This document shows positions 7,466 to 15,283 of a stretch of DNA of 32,403 nt, piece by piece (the stretch's first letter is position 1; each line of letters opens with the position of its first letter). Under the pieces are notes generated by a model. That model searched no databases and was not told where the DNA came from. It saw nothing but the letters and a program-made list of their open reading frames with translations. The position numbers and the translations under genes were made by a program. Origin of the DNA: Hyphomicrobiales bacterium (lineage in GTDB: Bacteria > Pseudomonadota > Alphaproteobacteria > Rhizobiales > Xanthobacteraceae); NCBI GenBank assembly GCA_026400425.1, contig JAPLPC010000482.1, forward strand, positions 1-32,403, read 5' to 3'.

Positions 7466-8223
7466 CCAAGAAGCCTGAGGAACTGGCGCTGCTGGCAGAA
7501 TCCGGCCGGCTCCTGGCATCGGTGTTTGCGCTGCTGGATCGCACGGAGCTGGTCGGCCGCTCGACGCTCGCCATCAATGACATGGTCGAGCGCTTCATCA
7601 CCCAGGATCTGGCGGCGCGGCCGGCGAGCAAGGGGCAGTATGGCTTTGCATTCGTGCTCAATGCCTCGATCAACGAGGTGGTCTGCCACGGCATTCCCTC
7701 CAGTGCAGATGTGCTGAAGGAGGGCGACATCGTCAACTTCGACATCACGCTGGAGAAGAACGGCTATATCGCCGATAGCAGCAAGACCTATTGCGTGGGC
7801 GCGGTGAACACCGCCGCGAAGCGGCTGGTCGAGGCCACCTATGAGGCCATGTGGCAGGGTATCCGCGCGGTGCGGCCGGGCGCGCGGCTCGGCGATATCG
7901 GCTTTGCCATCGAGCGCCACGCCAAGCGCTGCGGCTATTCGGTGGTGCGCGATTATTGCGGCCACGGCATCGGCCGCGAGATGCATGAGGCGCCGCAGGT
8001 GATGCATTTCGGCAAGCCGAACACCGGGCTCACGTTGCGCGAGGGCATGGTGTTCACCATCGAGCCGATGCTCAATCGCGGCCGCGCCAAGGTCCGCACC
8101 GAGGATGACGGCTGGACTGTCGTGACCGACGACGGTTCGCTGTCGGCGCAGTTCGAGCACACGGTAGCGGTGACGGCAAAGGGCGTGAAGGTGCTGACAT
8201 TGCGGCCGGATGAGCGACGTTGA
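7462..8223 (+). CDS. map: type I methionine aminopeptidase
   Basis: A 253-residue metal-dependent peptidase that removes the initiator Met from nascent proteins. All expected ligands and catalytic residues are visible: His in VCHGIP, Asp in NFDITL, Asp in IADSSKTY, His in CGHGIG and MHEAP, Glu in FTIEPML and Glu in QFEHT. There is no N-terminal zinc-finger extension. The ATG overlaps the stop of the ParD-like gene (ATGA), forming a two-gene unit. Alphaproteobacteria usually carry a housekeeping map elsewhere, so this is likely a second copy with specialised expression (inference). The ORF is open 49 codons further upstream, but that would read through the ParD-like gene in another frame. Confidence 0.93.
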   Translation: MTKKPEELALLAESGRLLASVFALLDRTELVGRSTLAINDMVERFITQDLAARPASKGQYGFAFVLNASINEVVCHGIPSSADVLKEGDIVNFDITLEKNGYIADSSKTYCVGAVNTAAKRLVEATYEAMWQGIRAVRPGARLGDIGFAIERHAKRCGYSVVRDYCGHGIGREMHEAPQVMHFGKPNTGLTLREGMVFTIEPMLNRGRAKVRTEDDGWTVVTDDGSLSAQFEHTVAVTAKGVKVLTLRPDERR

Positions 8224-8262
8224 AGAAGGCGCGTCCGGTGACGTCAGGTTCCGATGCCAGCG

Positions 8263-8376
8263 CTAGATATCGCGCGCCACGCTGTCGGGCCGCGATTGCT
8301 GCGGCGCGCAGAGGGCGGCGATGCACAGGGCCACAAAAGCCAGGCCGATGAAATTCACGACGAGATTTTCAAACAT
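8263..8376 (-). CDS. 37-residue single-pass membrane protein
   Basis: A small ORF supported by a perfect Shine-Dalgarno AGGAGG (8387-8382) 5 nt before the ATG. The product starts MFENLVVNFIGLAFVALC, has one hydrophobic segment (about residues 5-24) and a short polar tail ending SVARDI before TAG. No family is recognised. Upstream features argue it is real: a 16-bp perfect palindrome overlaps the Shine-Dalgarno, a perfect CtrA box lies 43-57 nt upstream and a CtrA half-site at 8456-8463. Genes of this size are often missed by annotation. Function unknown; small single-pass proteins commonly modulate larger membrane complexes. Confidence 0.6.
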   Translation of the reverse strand: MFENLVVNFIGLAFVALCIAALCAPQQSRPDSVARDI

Positions 8377-8384
8377 GAGCACCT

Positions 8385-8400
8385 CCTGAAATATTTCAGG
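8385..8400 (-). promoter_or_regulatory. 16-bp palindrome overlapping the ribosome site of the small membrane ORF
   Basis: CCTGAAATATTTCAGG is a perfect palindrome whose last AGG on the minus strand is the first half of the Shine-Dalgarno AGGAGG. It could be an operator, or an RNA hairpin (6-bp stem, AUAU loop) that limits ribosome access. Confidence 0.45.
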
Positions 8401-8418
8401 ACAATGCAAAGGCAGCGC

Positions 8419-8433
8419 TTAATCACTTCTTAA
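8419..8433 (-). promoter_or_regulatory. perfect CtrA-binding motif TTAA-N7-TTAA
   Basis: TTAATCACTTCTTAA matches the full alphaproteobacterial CtrA consensus exactly. It lies 43-57 nt upstream of the 37-codon membrane ORF, where the -35 region would be. A half-site TTAACCAT is on the minus strand at 8463-8456. Confidence 0.55.
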
Positions 8434-8471
8434 GCGGGCTTACCGAGCCGTTACCATGGTTAATTCCGGCG

Positions 8472-8723
8472 TCAGCGCACGCGCGCCTGCGCCGTCCGCG
8501 GCATTGGGATTTCTGCTTTTAGCGCGGTCTGGCCCTGTGGCGTGATGCGATAGCGCGCCATGCTGCCCGGCGGGGACTCGATCCAGCCCTTCTGCACCAT
8601 ATTGGCCAATGTCTTCTGACCGGCCGGCAGCAGATGGGTGGCGGGGAGTTCGGCAACGCTGCAGAGCTTCTGCAACGCTGTGCGTTCGATGTAATGCGGG
8701 AGGTGGGAAGCGCGTGCGGGCAT
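8472..8723 (-). CDS. small winged-helix-like protein, unknown function
   Basis: An 83-residue protein from the chosen start MPARASHLPHYIERTAL. The body (LQKLCSVAELPATHLLPAGQKTLANMVQKGWIESPPG, then ARYRITPQGQTALKAEIP) has the helix-turn-helix then beta-hairpin look of a MarR/PadR-like winged helix, ending with the common 'RYRITxxGxxALK' wing. It is too short for a complete classical regulator. An in-frame ATG ten codons upstream (8753) is an alternative; neither has a clear ribosome site. Proteins beginning in this way occur in related genomes as I remember, which favours a real gene. Target unknown. Confidence 0.55.
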   Translation of the reverse strand: MPARASHLPHYIERTALQKLCSVAELPATHLLPAGQKTLANMVQKGWIESPPGSMARYRITPQGQTALKAEIPMPRTAQARVR

Positions 8724-8922
8724 GGAGGTGATGCAACTGCGAGGTACGAGCATACAGATGGCCGCGCGATGGACGCAAAGCCGGTGGACTCAATCGTGCT
8801 CAACGCAGTCGAGTCCACTCCGTTCCCAACAAAAATGAAGCCGGCGTCGCTTGTTGTGAGTTGGCCTCAGCCGTTGGCTGATCACGGGCGCAGATCCAAT
8901 CGCAACCACGGCCATATCCCAT

Positions 8923-8953
8923 AAAAAAATGGCCGGAACCGTCCGGCCATTTT
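8923..8953 (-). terminator. intrinsic terminator of dsbA
   Basis: A 12-bp stem (8926-8937 with 8942-8953) closes a 4-nt loop; the core is TGGCCGGA/TCCGGCCA. On the minus strand it continues into a run of seven T (8929-8923), 25 nt past the dsbA stop. Confidence 0.85.
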
Positions 8954-8977
8954 CTACATCCCCGTTCGGCAGGCGCC

Positions 8978-9634
8978 TTAGCCCTTCAAGAGCGGCGTGA
9001 TCTTCTTTGAGAATTCTTCAAACGTCTGCTCGCCGCGCAGCATCTCGCCATTGATGAAGAAGGTCGGCGTCGAATTGACCTTAAGGACTTCGTTGGCGAA
9101 TTTCTGGTCGGCCGCGATCTTGTCGAGCAGCGCCTGATCCTTCAGGCACTCTTCGACCTGCTGCTGGCTGAGGCCGGCCTGCTTGCCGATGCGGGTCAGG
9201 GTTTCGGTGGTGTTCTTCATCACCCATTCGTTCTGCTGCTTGAACAGCATGTCGACCACGGCGAAATATTTGCCGGCATCGTCCTTGGCGATGCAGCGGG
9301 CCAGCATCGAGCCGGCAGCCGCCTTGATGTCGAGCGGGAATTCGCGGAACACGAAGCGGATCTTGTTAGTGTCGATGAATTCGGACTTGATCTTGGGAAA
9401 CACGGTTTCGGTGAAATTGGCGCAGTGCCCGCAGGTCATCGAGGCGAATTCCACCACGGTGACGGCCGCATCCTTCGGACCGAGCGCCATGTCCGGCAGC
9501 GACACCGGCTTGCTGACATCGGCCGCCGTCTGCGCCGATGCTTCGGAGATCAGCCGCAGCGGCGACAGACCGATGGCTGCAGCGGCGCCGGTCAAAGCGA
9601 GAGCAGCAGTAAATTGGCGGCGCGTGATGATCAA
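8978..9634 (-). CDS. DsbA-family thiol:disulfide oxidoreductase with Tat-like signal
   Basis: A 218-residue thioredoxin-fold protein, probably periplasmic. Residues 1-35 form a signal with a twin-arginine look (TRRQFTA then a long Ala/Leu/Gly core and ASA-Q cleavage). The redox centre is CGHC (residues 68-71) and the cis-proline loop is STPTFFING. The insert between them is all-alpha as in DsbA/DsbG-like proteins. There is no usable ATG: the start is TTG at 9634, preceded by CGGAG; the upstream open frame reads through the DUF721 gene in another frame and is discarded. It lies downstream of DUF721 on the same strand and carries its own terminator. It likely catalyses disulfide formation in exported proteins. 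Confidence 0.88.
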   Translation of the reverse strand: MIITRRQFTAALALTGAAAAIGLSPLRLISEASAQTAADVSKPVSLPDMALGPKDAAVTVVEFASMTCGHCANFTETVFPKIKSEFIDTNKIRFVFREFPLDIKAAAGSMLARCIAKDDAGKYFAVVDMLFKQQNEWVMKNTTETLTRIGKQAGLSQQQVEECLKDQALLDKIAADQKFANEVLKVNSTPTFFINGEMLRGEQTFEEFSKKITPLLKG

Positions 9635-9738
9635 AGGAGTGCTCCGAAGTGGCGGCGTGGCCGGATAAGTTCGCTTCGCTAACTTGAAACGCCAAATGTG
9701 GCAAGCGGATGCCGGAACCGCGGGCCCCCCGAAATCGC

Positions 9739-10239
9739 TCAACTTCGCTTGATCGCCGCGCCCAGGCGCGCCAGAGCTTCCTTCAGCGCGGCGTCCTCCA
9801 AGTCTGGCAAGGTCGCCGCGACCTGTGCCACCGCGGCGGGGTCGATCGGCTTGATCGTCCGCTTCGCCCGCGGTCGCGACAACGGCGCCTGGCGCAGCGC
9901 GATCTTGCCGACCGCGTTCCAGCCGAAGAAGCGGTTCACTTTCTCCAGGATGGTGTCCGACATGTGCTGGATCTCCAGCGCCATCGGGCCTTCGACGCGC
10001 AGAATGAGGGTCGCGCCTTGTTGCGGCTGGCCTTCCACCGGCCGCGGCCACTGGATCTTGAGCGGCTCAGAGAAATTGGCCACCTGGGTGCCGGCGATCT
10101 CGGCCCAGCGCGTCACCAGTTCGCGCGAGGCAAATCCCTGCTTGGCATAGGCGTCGGCGAACACGCCGCCCAGCAGCGCGGAGAGCGGTTTTGCGGAGAT
10201 CGGGCCGGGCTTGTTCATGAACGGGCGATTTGGATACAT
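9739..10239 (-). CDS. DUF721/DciA-like protein
   Basis: A 166-residue protein with the DUF721 domain (about residues 15-105: KPLSALLGGVFADAYAKQGFASRELVTRWAEIAGTQVANFSEPLKIQWP, then a second strand-rich part with TLILRVEGPMALEIQHMSDTILEKVNRFFGW). DUF721 relatives include DciA, which loads the replicative helicase in many bacteria; whether the alphaproteobacterial form does so is inferred. The start may instead be the in-frame ATG at 10218 (MNKPGPIS). With the first start only 6 nt separate it from the diverging mutY gene, so promoters must overlap coding sequence. The Lys/Arg-rich C-terminus could contact DNA. Confidence 0.82.
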   Translation of the reverse strand: MYPNRPFMNKPGPISAKPLSALLGGVFADAYAKQGFASRELVTRWAEIAGTQVANFSEPLKIQWPRPVEGQPQQGATLILRVEGPMALEIQHMSDTILEKVNRFFGWNAVGKIALRQAPLSRPRAKRTIKPIDPAAVAQVAATLPDLEDAALKEALARLGAAIKRS

Positions 10240-10245
10240 GTCGGC

Positions 10246-11370
10246 ATGAGCCTATCAGCCTCCGCCCGCGGACGAAAGAAAACCGACCCTGTCGAGCCCC
10301 GGGATAGCGGGGAAGCCGCTGCAGCGCGGCGACCCGCCCAGATCCTGGCCTGGTATGACCGGCATCGCCGCCGGTTGCCGTGGCGCGCTTTGCCGGGCGA
10401 GACGGCCGATCCCTATCGGGTCTGGCTCTCGGAAATCATGCTGCAGCAGACCACCGTTGCGGCGGTGGGGCCATATTTCATGAAGTTCCTGGCGCGCTGG
10501 CCGACGGTGAGCGATCTCGCGCGGGCCTCGCAGGACGACGTGCTGCGGATGTGGGCGGGGCTCGGCTATTATTCACGCGCGCGCAACCTGCATGCCTGTG
10601 CGGTGGCCGTGCTGCGCGACCATGGCGGGGTGTTTCCCGACACGGAAGCTGGCTTGCGCGCTTTGCCGGGCATCGGGCCGTATACGGCCTCGGCCATCGC
10701 TGCCATCGCGTTCGAGCGCCAATGCATGCCGGTGGATGGCAATATCGAACGCGTCACCGCGCGGCTCTATGCGGTCGAGGAAGCGCTGCCGAAATCGAAG
10801 CCGGCGATTGTGGCACTGGCGGCGACGCTGCTCGGCCCGTCACGCGCCGGCGACAGCGCCCAGGCCCTGATGGATCTCGGCGCGACCATCTGCACGCCGA
10901 AAAAGCCGGCCTGTGCGCTGTGCCCGGTCAACGACGATTGCGCCGCACAGGCCCGCGGCGATCAGGAGACGTTTCCGCGCAAGGCGCCGAAGAAGAGCGG
11001 AGCATTGCGGCGCGGTGCGGCCTTCGTGATCACGAGGGAGGGCGAGTTGCTGGTGCGCACGCGTGCCGAGAAAGGCCTGCTCGGCGGGATGACCGAAGTG
11101 CCGACCTCGGATTGGCTTGCCGGTCAGGATGATGCGGACGCGTTGGCGCAGGCGCCGGTGCTGAAGAGCGCGACGGCCTGGCATCGCAAATTCGGCACCG
11201 TCGCGCACGTCTTCACGCATTTCCCGTTGGAGCTCGTGGTTTATACCGCCTGCGTCGCTGCGCAAACGAAGGCGCCGAAGGGTATGCGCTGGGTGGCGAT
11301 TGCGACTCTGGACGGCGAAGCGCTGCCTAATGTGATGCGCAAGGTTATCGCTCACGGACTGGCGGATTAG
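10246..11370 (+). CDS. mutY: A/G-specific adenine glycosylase MutY
   Basis: A 374-residue base-excision repair enzyme that removes A mispaired with 8-oxoG. Visible: LPWR then the catalytic Glu63 in WLSEIMLQQT, the helix-hairpin-helix LPGIGPYTAS (about residues 140-149), the catalytic Asp164 in PVDGNIERV, the [4Fe-4S] ligands C216-x6-C223-x2-C226-x5-C232, and a C-terminal NUDIX-like 8-oxoG recognition domain with KGLLGGMTEVP. The open frame extends far upstream, but that part is antisense to DUF721; ATG 10246 gives a normal length. It diverges from DUF721 and its stop overlaps the end of the convergent diguanylate cyclase gene by two bases. Confidence 0.95.
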   Translation: MSLSASARGRKKTDPVEPRDSGEAAAARRPAQILAWYDRHRRRLPWRALPGETADPYRVWLSEIMLQQTTVAAVGPYFMKFLARWPTVSDLARASQDDVLRMWAGLGYYSRARNLHACAVAVLRDHGGVFPDTEAGLRALPGIGPYTASAIAAIAFERQCMPVDGNIERVTARLYAVEEALPKSKPAIVALAATLLGPSRAGDSAQALMDLGATICTPKKPACALCPVNDDCAAQARGDQETFPRKAPKKSGALRRGAAFVITREGELLVRTRAEKGLLGGMTEVPTSDWLAGQDDADALAQAPVLKSATAWHRKFGTVAHVFTHFPLELVVYTACVAAQTKAPKGMRWVAIATLDGEALPNVMRKVIAHGLAD

Positions 11371-13115
11371 GCTGCGCGGGCGCCGTGTTCGCTGCTGGCA
11401 GGCATCAGGACGCAACAGTTGCGGCCGGTGTTCTTGGCGACATAGAGCCCCTGATCGGCGCGTTCGATCATATCCTGCACGTCGCGGTCGCGGTCGGAGA
11501 CCAGCGATATGCCAACCGAAACGGTGGCCGCCAGGAGGGTCTTGCCTTCACCGATGACAGCGCGCTCGACGGCGTGGCGGATCCTGTCGCCGAGCGCGAG
11601 CGCGGTCTGCTCATCGGCCTCGCGCAGCAGCACCACGAACTCCTCGCCACCGAAGCGGGCTGCGCGGTCGGTGCTCTTGATGTTGCTCTGGATCACCTCG
11701 GCGATTTTCTTGATGGCGATATCGCCGATGGAATGACCATGCGTATCGTTGATTTTCTTGAAGTGATCGATGTCGATCATCAACGTCGCGAGGCTGCGCT
11801 TGTAGCGCAACGCGAATTCCATCGCGTCATTCGCGGCGACGACGAACGAGCGACGGTTCATCAGCCCGGTCAGGTAATCGGTATCCGCGAGCTGCCGCAG
11901 CCTGCTGAGGTCATCCTTGAGCTGCAGCGCATTCTCGGTGGCGCGCAATTCGGCTTCCTTGGTGCGCTCCTCCGCGAATCCGATGCGGCGAAGCAGGGAG
12001 CGTAGCGCCTGGGTTAACTGCACGACTTCCAGCGATCCCCGCTGCCGTTGCAGCATGGTGGGACCAGACGTCCGACCGATACGATTGGCTTCCAGCGTGA
12101 TGTCGTGGATCGGCGAAGATATTCGCCTGGCGATCAGGAAAGCGATGAAGACGCCCAACAGCCCGACGGCGGCACCGATGAGAAGGATGTTCTTTGCCGT
12201 ATGAAAGGCTGCAGCAAGTGCGATGTCGGCAGGCTGGCTCGCGGTGATGATCCAGTTCAGGCCCTGGTATTCGCGATGACCGCGGCTGACATAATAGGCA
12301 GTCAGCATGTCGCGGTCGCCGACCTTTTCGAAGGTCGTACCGGCGCGATTCTGCAGAATGACTGCTAGGCGCCGGTCGTCGAAGCGCTTGGTGTTGACGC
12401 CGTCGCCGGTCAACACGACTCCCTGTTTCGACATCACCATCAAGCGGGTGTCAGTGCCGCCGTCATTGGCCTCTGAACTGGCGATGATATTGCGCGCCCA
12501 ATCCCAATCGAGATGGGCGCCGAGCACGCCGAGCAATGTGCCGTTCGCGTTGCGAACCGGGAGGGCAATATCGACGAAGCGATGCGGCTCGCCGTCGGCA
12601 CGCTTGGCAAGAAGGGAAGCGAGCAAAGCTGCTTCATGGACGTCGCCGACATTGGAGTCGTGAAGTCCGGTGCGAAACCAGGGGCGCTGCGCAACCGATT
12701 TACCTTCGAGCATGCCCATCGTGGATGCCACAACGGTGCCGTCGGGATTGGCAAAGCCGATCCACGCGAAGTCGCTGAAGGAGCTCTGCAACTGTTCCAG
12801 GGCTGTGCGAAGCCCGGCATGGTCGCCCTGCCAGAGGCCCTGCAACAGTTCCAGTTTCGAAAATAGATGCACTTCCCGCTGCCGGGTCGCCATATAGCGA
12901 TCAAGACGTTCAGCGGTGATCGAGGCGGTCGCTGCGAGGCGGATGTTGATCAGTTCGGACGTGTGGCGATAGGCGATCGACGCCGCACCTGCGGCCAGTG
13001 CGCCGACCAACACCACGATCATCACGGCAAAAGCGATCGTGATATGTGACCGAACCGTCAGGCGATCTTCAATCGCGCGGACGCGCTCGGCAATCTTGTT
13101 GATCAGGTGACGCAT
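11367..13115 (-). CDS. membrane diguanylate cyclase (dCache-HAMP-GGDEF)
   Basis: A 582-residue sensor enzyme predicted to make cyclic di-GMP from GTP. Order: a membrane helix (about residues 24-50), a periplasmic double-Cache-like sensor with WIGFANPDGTVVAST and QRPWFRTG (about 60-300), a second helix (about 308-331), a HAMP region, a short coiled coil and a C-terminal GGDEF domain. The active-site loop is RFGGEEFVVLL (GGEEF at 489-493), so activity is expected. The inhibitory I-site, normally RxxD, reads KSTD, a conservative but possibly weakening change. ATG 13115 is chosen because AAGG precedes it; a GTG five codons upstream is possible. The ligand is unknown. Confidence 0.92.
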   Translation of the reverse strand: MRHLINKIAERVRAIEDRLTVRSHITIAFAVMIVVLVGALAAGAASIAYRHTSELINIRLAATASITAERLDRYMATRQREVHLFSKLELLQGLWQGDHAGLRTALEQLQSSFSDFAWIGFANPDGTVVASTMGMLEGKSVAQRPWFRTGLHDSNVGDVHEAALLASLLAKRADGEPHRFVDIALPVRNANGTLLGVLGAHLDWDWARNIIASSEANDGGTDTRLMVMSKQGVVLTGDGVNTKRFDDRRLAVILQNRAGTTFEKVGDRDMLTAYYVSRGHREYQGLNWIITASQPADIALAAAFHTAKNILLIGAAVGLLGVFIAFLIARRISSPIHDITLEANRIGRTSGPTMLQRQRGSLEVVQLTQALRSLLRRIGFAEERTKEAELRATENALQLKDDLSRLRQLADTDYLTGLMNRRSFVVAANDAMEFALRYKRSLATLMIDIDHFKKINDTHGHSIGDIAIKKIAEVIQSNIKSTDRAARFGGEEFVVLLREADEQTALALGDRIRHAVERAVIGEGKTLLAATVSVGISLVSDRDRDVQDMIERADQGLYVAKNTGRNCCVLMPASSEHGARAA

Positions 13116-13213
13116 GAACAGGCCTTGCACTAACGAATGTTAGACACCTGACATAGGTCAATTGGGCAATTCCTAACGCTGGCAGACCGACGTCGCACAT
13201 GTTGAACCATTGA

Positions 13214-13230
13214 TGAATCGAAATGATTCA
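13214..13230. promoter_or_regulatory. inverted repeat made of two GANTC sites
   Basis: TGAATC-GAAAT-GATTCA: two CcrM methylation sites (13215-13219 and 13225-13229) face each other in a perfect 6-bp inverted repeat. It lies about 100-115 nt upstream of the diguanylate cyclase start and 24 nt past the monooxygenase stop. It could be a methylation-sensitive operator or a weak hairpin. Confidence 0.35.
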
Positions 13231-13254
13231 ATACGATCGATCTCGCCAGCCGCT

Positions 13255-14544
13255 TTACCCCGCATTTGACAGGAGCGAGAGCGGCGGAACCGGCACGATC
13301 GGCGGCTTTGCGTTAAGGCCTTCGACCTGAAACCCGGCAACACGCTTGTAATTGGCCGCGATCGTCTCGAGTTCCTGCTGTGACAGCACGTCGGTGACGA
13401 CGCCATAACCATTCGGCGCGCGTTCCTCGACGATCTGCATCACCTGTTCCGGCCCGTTTTTGCGATTGAGCATGACAAGATCTGTGGTGGCCGGACGGCG
13501 TTCGGCTTCGAAGGCCTCCAGCGCCGCCGGGACTTCGCCCTGGGCGAGAATTTCGCGCGTCAGCACGCGGGCGTCGAGAATGGCCTGCGAGGCGCCGTTC
13601 GACCCGATCGGGTACATCGGATGCGCGGCATCGCCCATCAGCGTGACGCGGCCGAAGGTCCAGCGGTCGACCGGATCGCGATCCACCAGCGGATATTCGT
13701 AGGCATGCGCGCAGTTGCGGATCAGGCCGGGCACGTCGAGCCAGTCGAATGTCCAATTCTCGAACCACGGCAGGAATTCGTCGAGCTTGGCCGATCGGTT
13801 ATAGTCCTCGCGGCGCCACTGATAGGTCGGCGGCATATGTCGCTCGGCGATCCAGTTGATGTCGTAATTGCCGTCGGCATCCGGTGAGCGCGAGATCGGG
13901 TAGCAGACGAATTTCAGCACCTCATGACCGGCCATGATCATGGTACGGCCGCTGAGGAACGGTTTGCTCCGGGTGACGCCGCGCCAAAGGATGCGGCCGT
14001 TCCAGATCGGGGCGCCTTCCTGAGGATAGAGCTTTTGCCGGATCGCCGAGTGGATGCCATCGGCCGCGATCAAGAGCGTTCCATCATAGCTGCCGGCCGG
14101 CGCGCCGGTGGCGCGGTCGATGAAATCGGCGCGGATGCCGTCGGCTGACTCGGCCCAGTCGCTCAAATGATGGCTGGTCAGAATATTGTCGGCGCCGAGC
14201 CGCTCGATGGCGGTGTCCAGCAGGATCTGATGCAGCGCGCCGCGGTGGATCGAGAATTGCGGCCAACGATAGCCGGCCTCGATGCCGCGCGGCTCGCTCC
14301 AGATCGGCTTGCCGCTCTTGGAGAAATAAGCCAGTTCGCGGGTGCGCACGCCGGTGGCGTCGAGTTTGTCGAGGAGGCCGAGTTCGAGCAGTTCACGCAC
14401 CGCGTGGGGCAGCACATTGATGCCGACACCAAGCGGCTTCAGCGCCGGCACGCTTTCGAAAACGCGGCACGGAATGCCAATCTGATGCAGGCTGAGCGCG
14501 AGCGTCAGGCCGCCGATGCCTCCGCCGACGATGAGAACGGTCAT
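13255..14544 (-). CDS. FAD-dependent aromatic monooxygenase-like protein
   Basis: A 429-residue group A flavoprotein monooxygenase resembling salicylate hydroxylase and PhzS. Motifs: the Rossmann GGGIGG near the N-terminus (MTVLIVGGGIGGLTLALSL), the DG motif in LLIAADGIHSAIR, and the second FAD motif GDAAHPMYPIGSNGASQAI. Such enzymes hydroxylate an aromatic ring with NAD(P)H and O2; the substrate here cannot be told. The ATG at 14544 has a strong ribosome site (GGGGGAGG); the upstream open frame has no protein-like sequence. It is not in a recognisable catabolic cluster; neighbours are signalling genes. Confidence 0.9.
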   Translation of the reverse strand: MTVLIVGGGIGGLTLALSLHQIGIPCRVFESVPALKPLGVGINVLPHAVRELLELGLLDKLDATGVRTRELAYFSKSGKPIWSEPRGIEAGYRWPQFSIHRGALHQILLDTAIERLGADNILTSHHLSDWAESADGIRADFIDRATGAPAGSYDGTLLIAADGIHSAIRQKLYPQEGAPIWNGRILWRGVTRSKPFLSGRTMIMAGHEVLKFVCYPISRSPDADGNYDINWIAERHMPPTYQWRREDYNRSAKLDEFLPWFENWTFDWLDVPGLIRNCAHAYEYPLVDRDPVDRWTFGRVTLMGDAAHPMYPIGSNGASQAILDARVLTREILAQGEVPAALEAFEAERRPATTDLVMLNRKNGPEQVMQIVEERAPNGYGVVTDVLSQQELETIAANYKRVAGFQVEGLNAKPPIVPVPPLSLLSNAG

Positions 14545-14746
14545 GGTGTGCCTCCCCCTCTTATTGATCGAGGTCATGGCACGGGACGGCTCATCGGAGC
14601 AATAGATATGCCCGCCGCGGCTGGCCGCGCAGCGGCTGGTCGGGCCACGGCATGGTGGACCGAACCTTAATGCAAAATTCAACGGCTTTCCTCTAATACC
14701 GTCGTCTATCCAATCCAGATGACCTCGATCACCATCAGGGGCAAAG

Positions 14747-15283
14747 ATGTCCGAGACGATCAAACCAACAGGGCGGGAGATCTTTTTTCCCGCGTCCGAA
14801 CTCATCGTATCCAAGACGGATCTCAAGGGTCGTATGACCTATGTGAACCGGCTGTTCTGCAAGATGGCGGGCTACAGCGAGAGCGAGTTGATTGGCGAGC
14901 CGCATAGTCTCATCCGTCATCCCGACATGCCGCGCAGTGTATTCAAGCTGCTGTGGGACACCATCGAGGCGAGGCGGGAGATCTTCGCTTACGTGAAGAA
15001 CATGACGCGCACGGGCGATCATTACTGGGTGTTCGCGCATGTGACGCCATCCTACGACCTGCAGGGCAAGCTGGCCGGCTATCATTCCAATCGCCGCGTA
15101 CCGCCTCCGGATCTCGTCAAGAACACCATCGCGCCGCTTTATGCCGACGTGCTGGCTATCGAGAAGCGCCAGGTCAACGGCAAGGACGCCTTGGCCGCCG
15201 GCTACGCTGCGCTCTCCGACTTCATCGCATCCCAGAAAGCAAGCTATGACGAACTTATGTTTTCTCTCAAGAGCGCAGCTTAG
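14747..15283 (+). CDS. PAS-domain sensor protein, Aer-like
   Basis: A 178-residue soluble protein. Residues about 15-115 form a PAS domain closest to that of the aerotaxis receptor Aer: [45 protein letters not shown] and later [20 protein letters not shown]. Aer PAS domains bind FAD and read redox or oxygen status. The helical tail (about residues 125-178) ends inside the start of the next gene, a chemotaxis transducer, overlapping it by 38 nt. The pair looks like an Aer receptor split into sensor and signalling genes. A ribosome site AGGGG precedes the ATG. Confidence 0.9.
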   Translation: MSETIKPTGREIFFPASELIVSKTDLKGRMTYVNRLFCKMAGYSESELIGEPHSLIRHPDMPRSVFKLLWDTIEARREIFAYVKNMTRTGDHYWVFAHVTPSYDLQGKLAGYHSNRRVPPPDLVKNTIAPLYADVLAIEKRQVNGKDALAAGYAALSDFIASQKASYDELMFSLKSAA

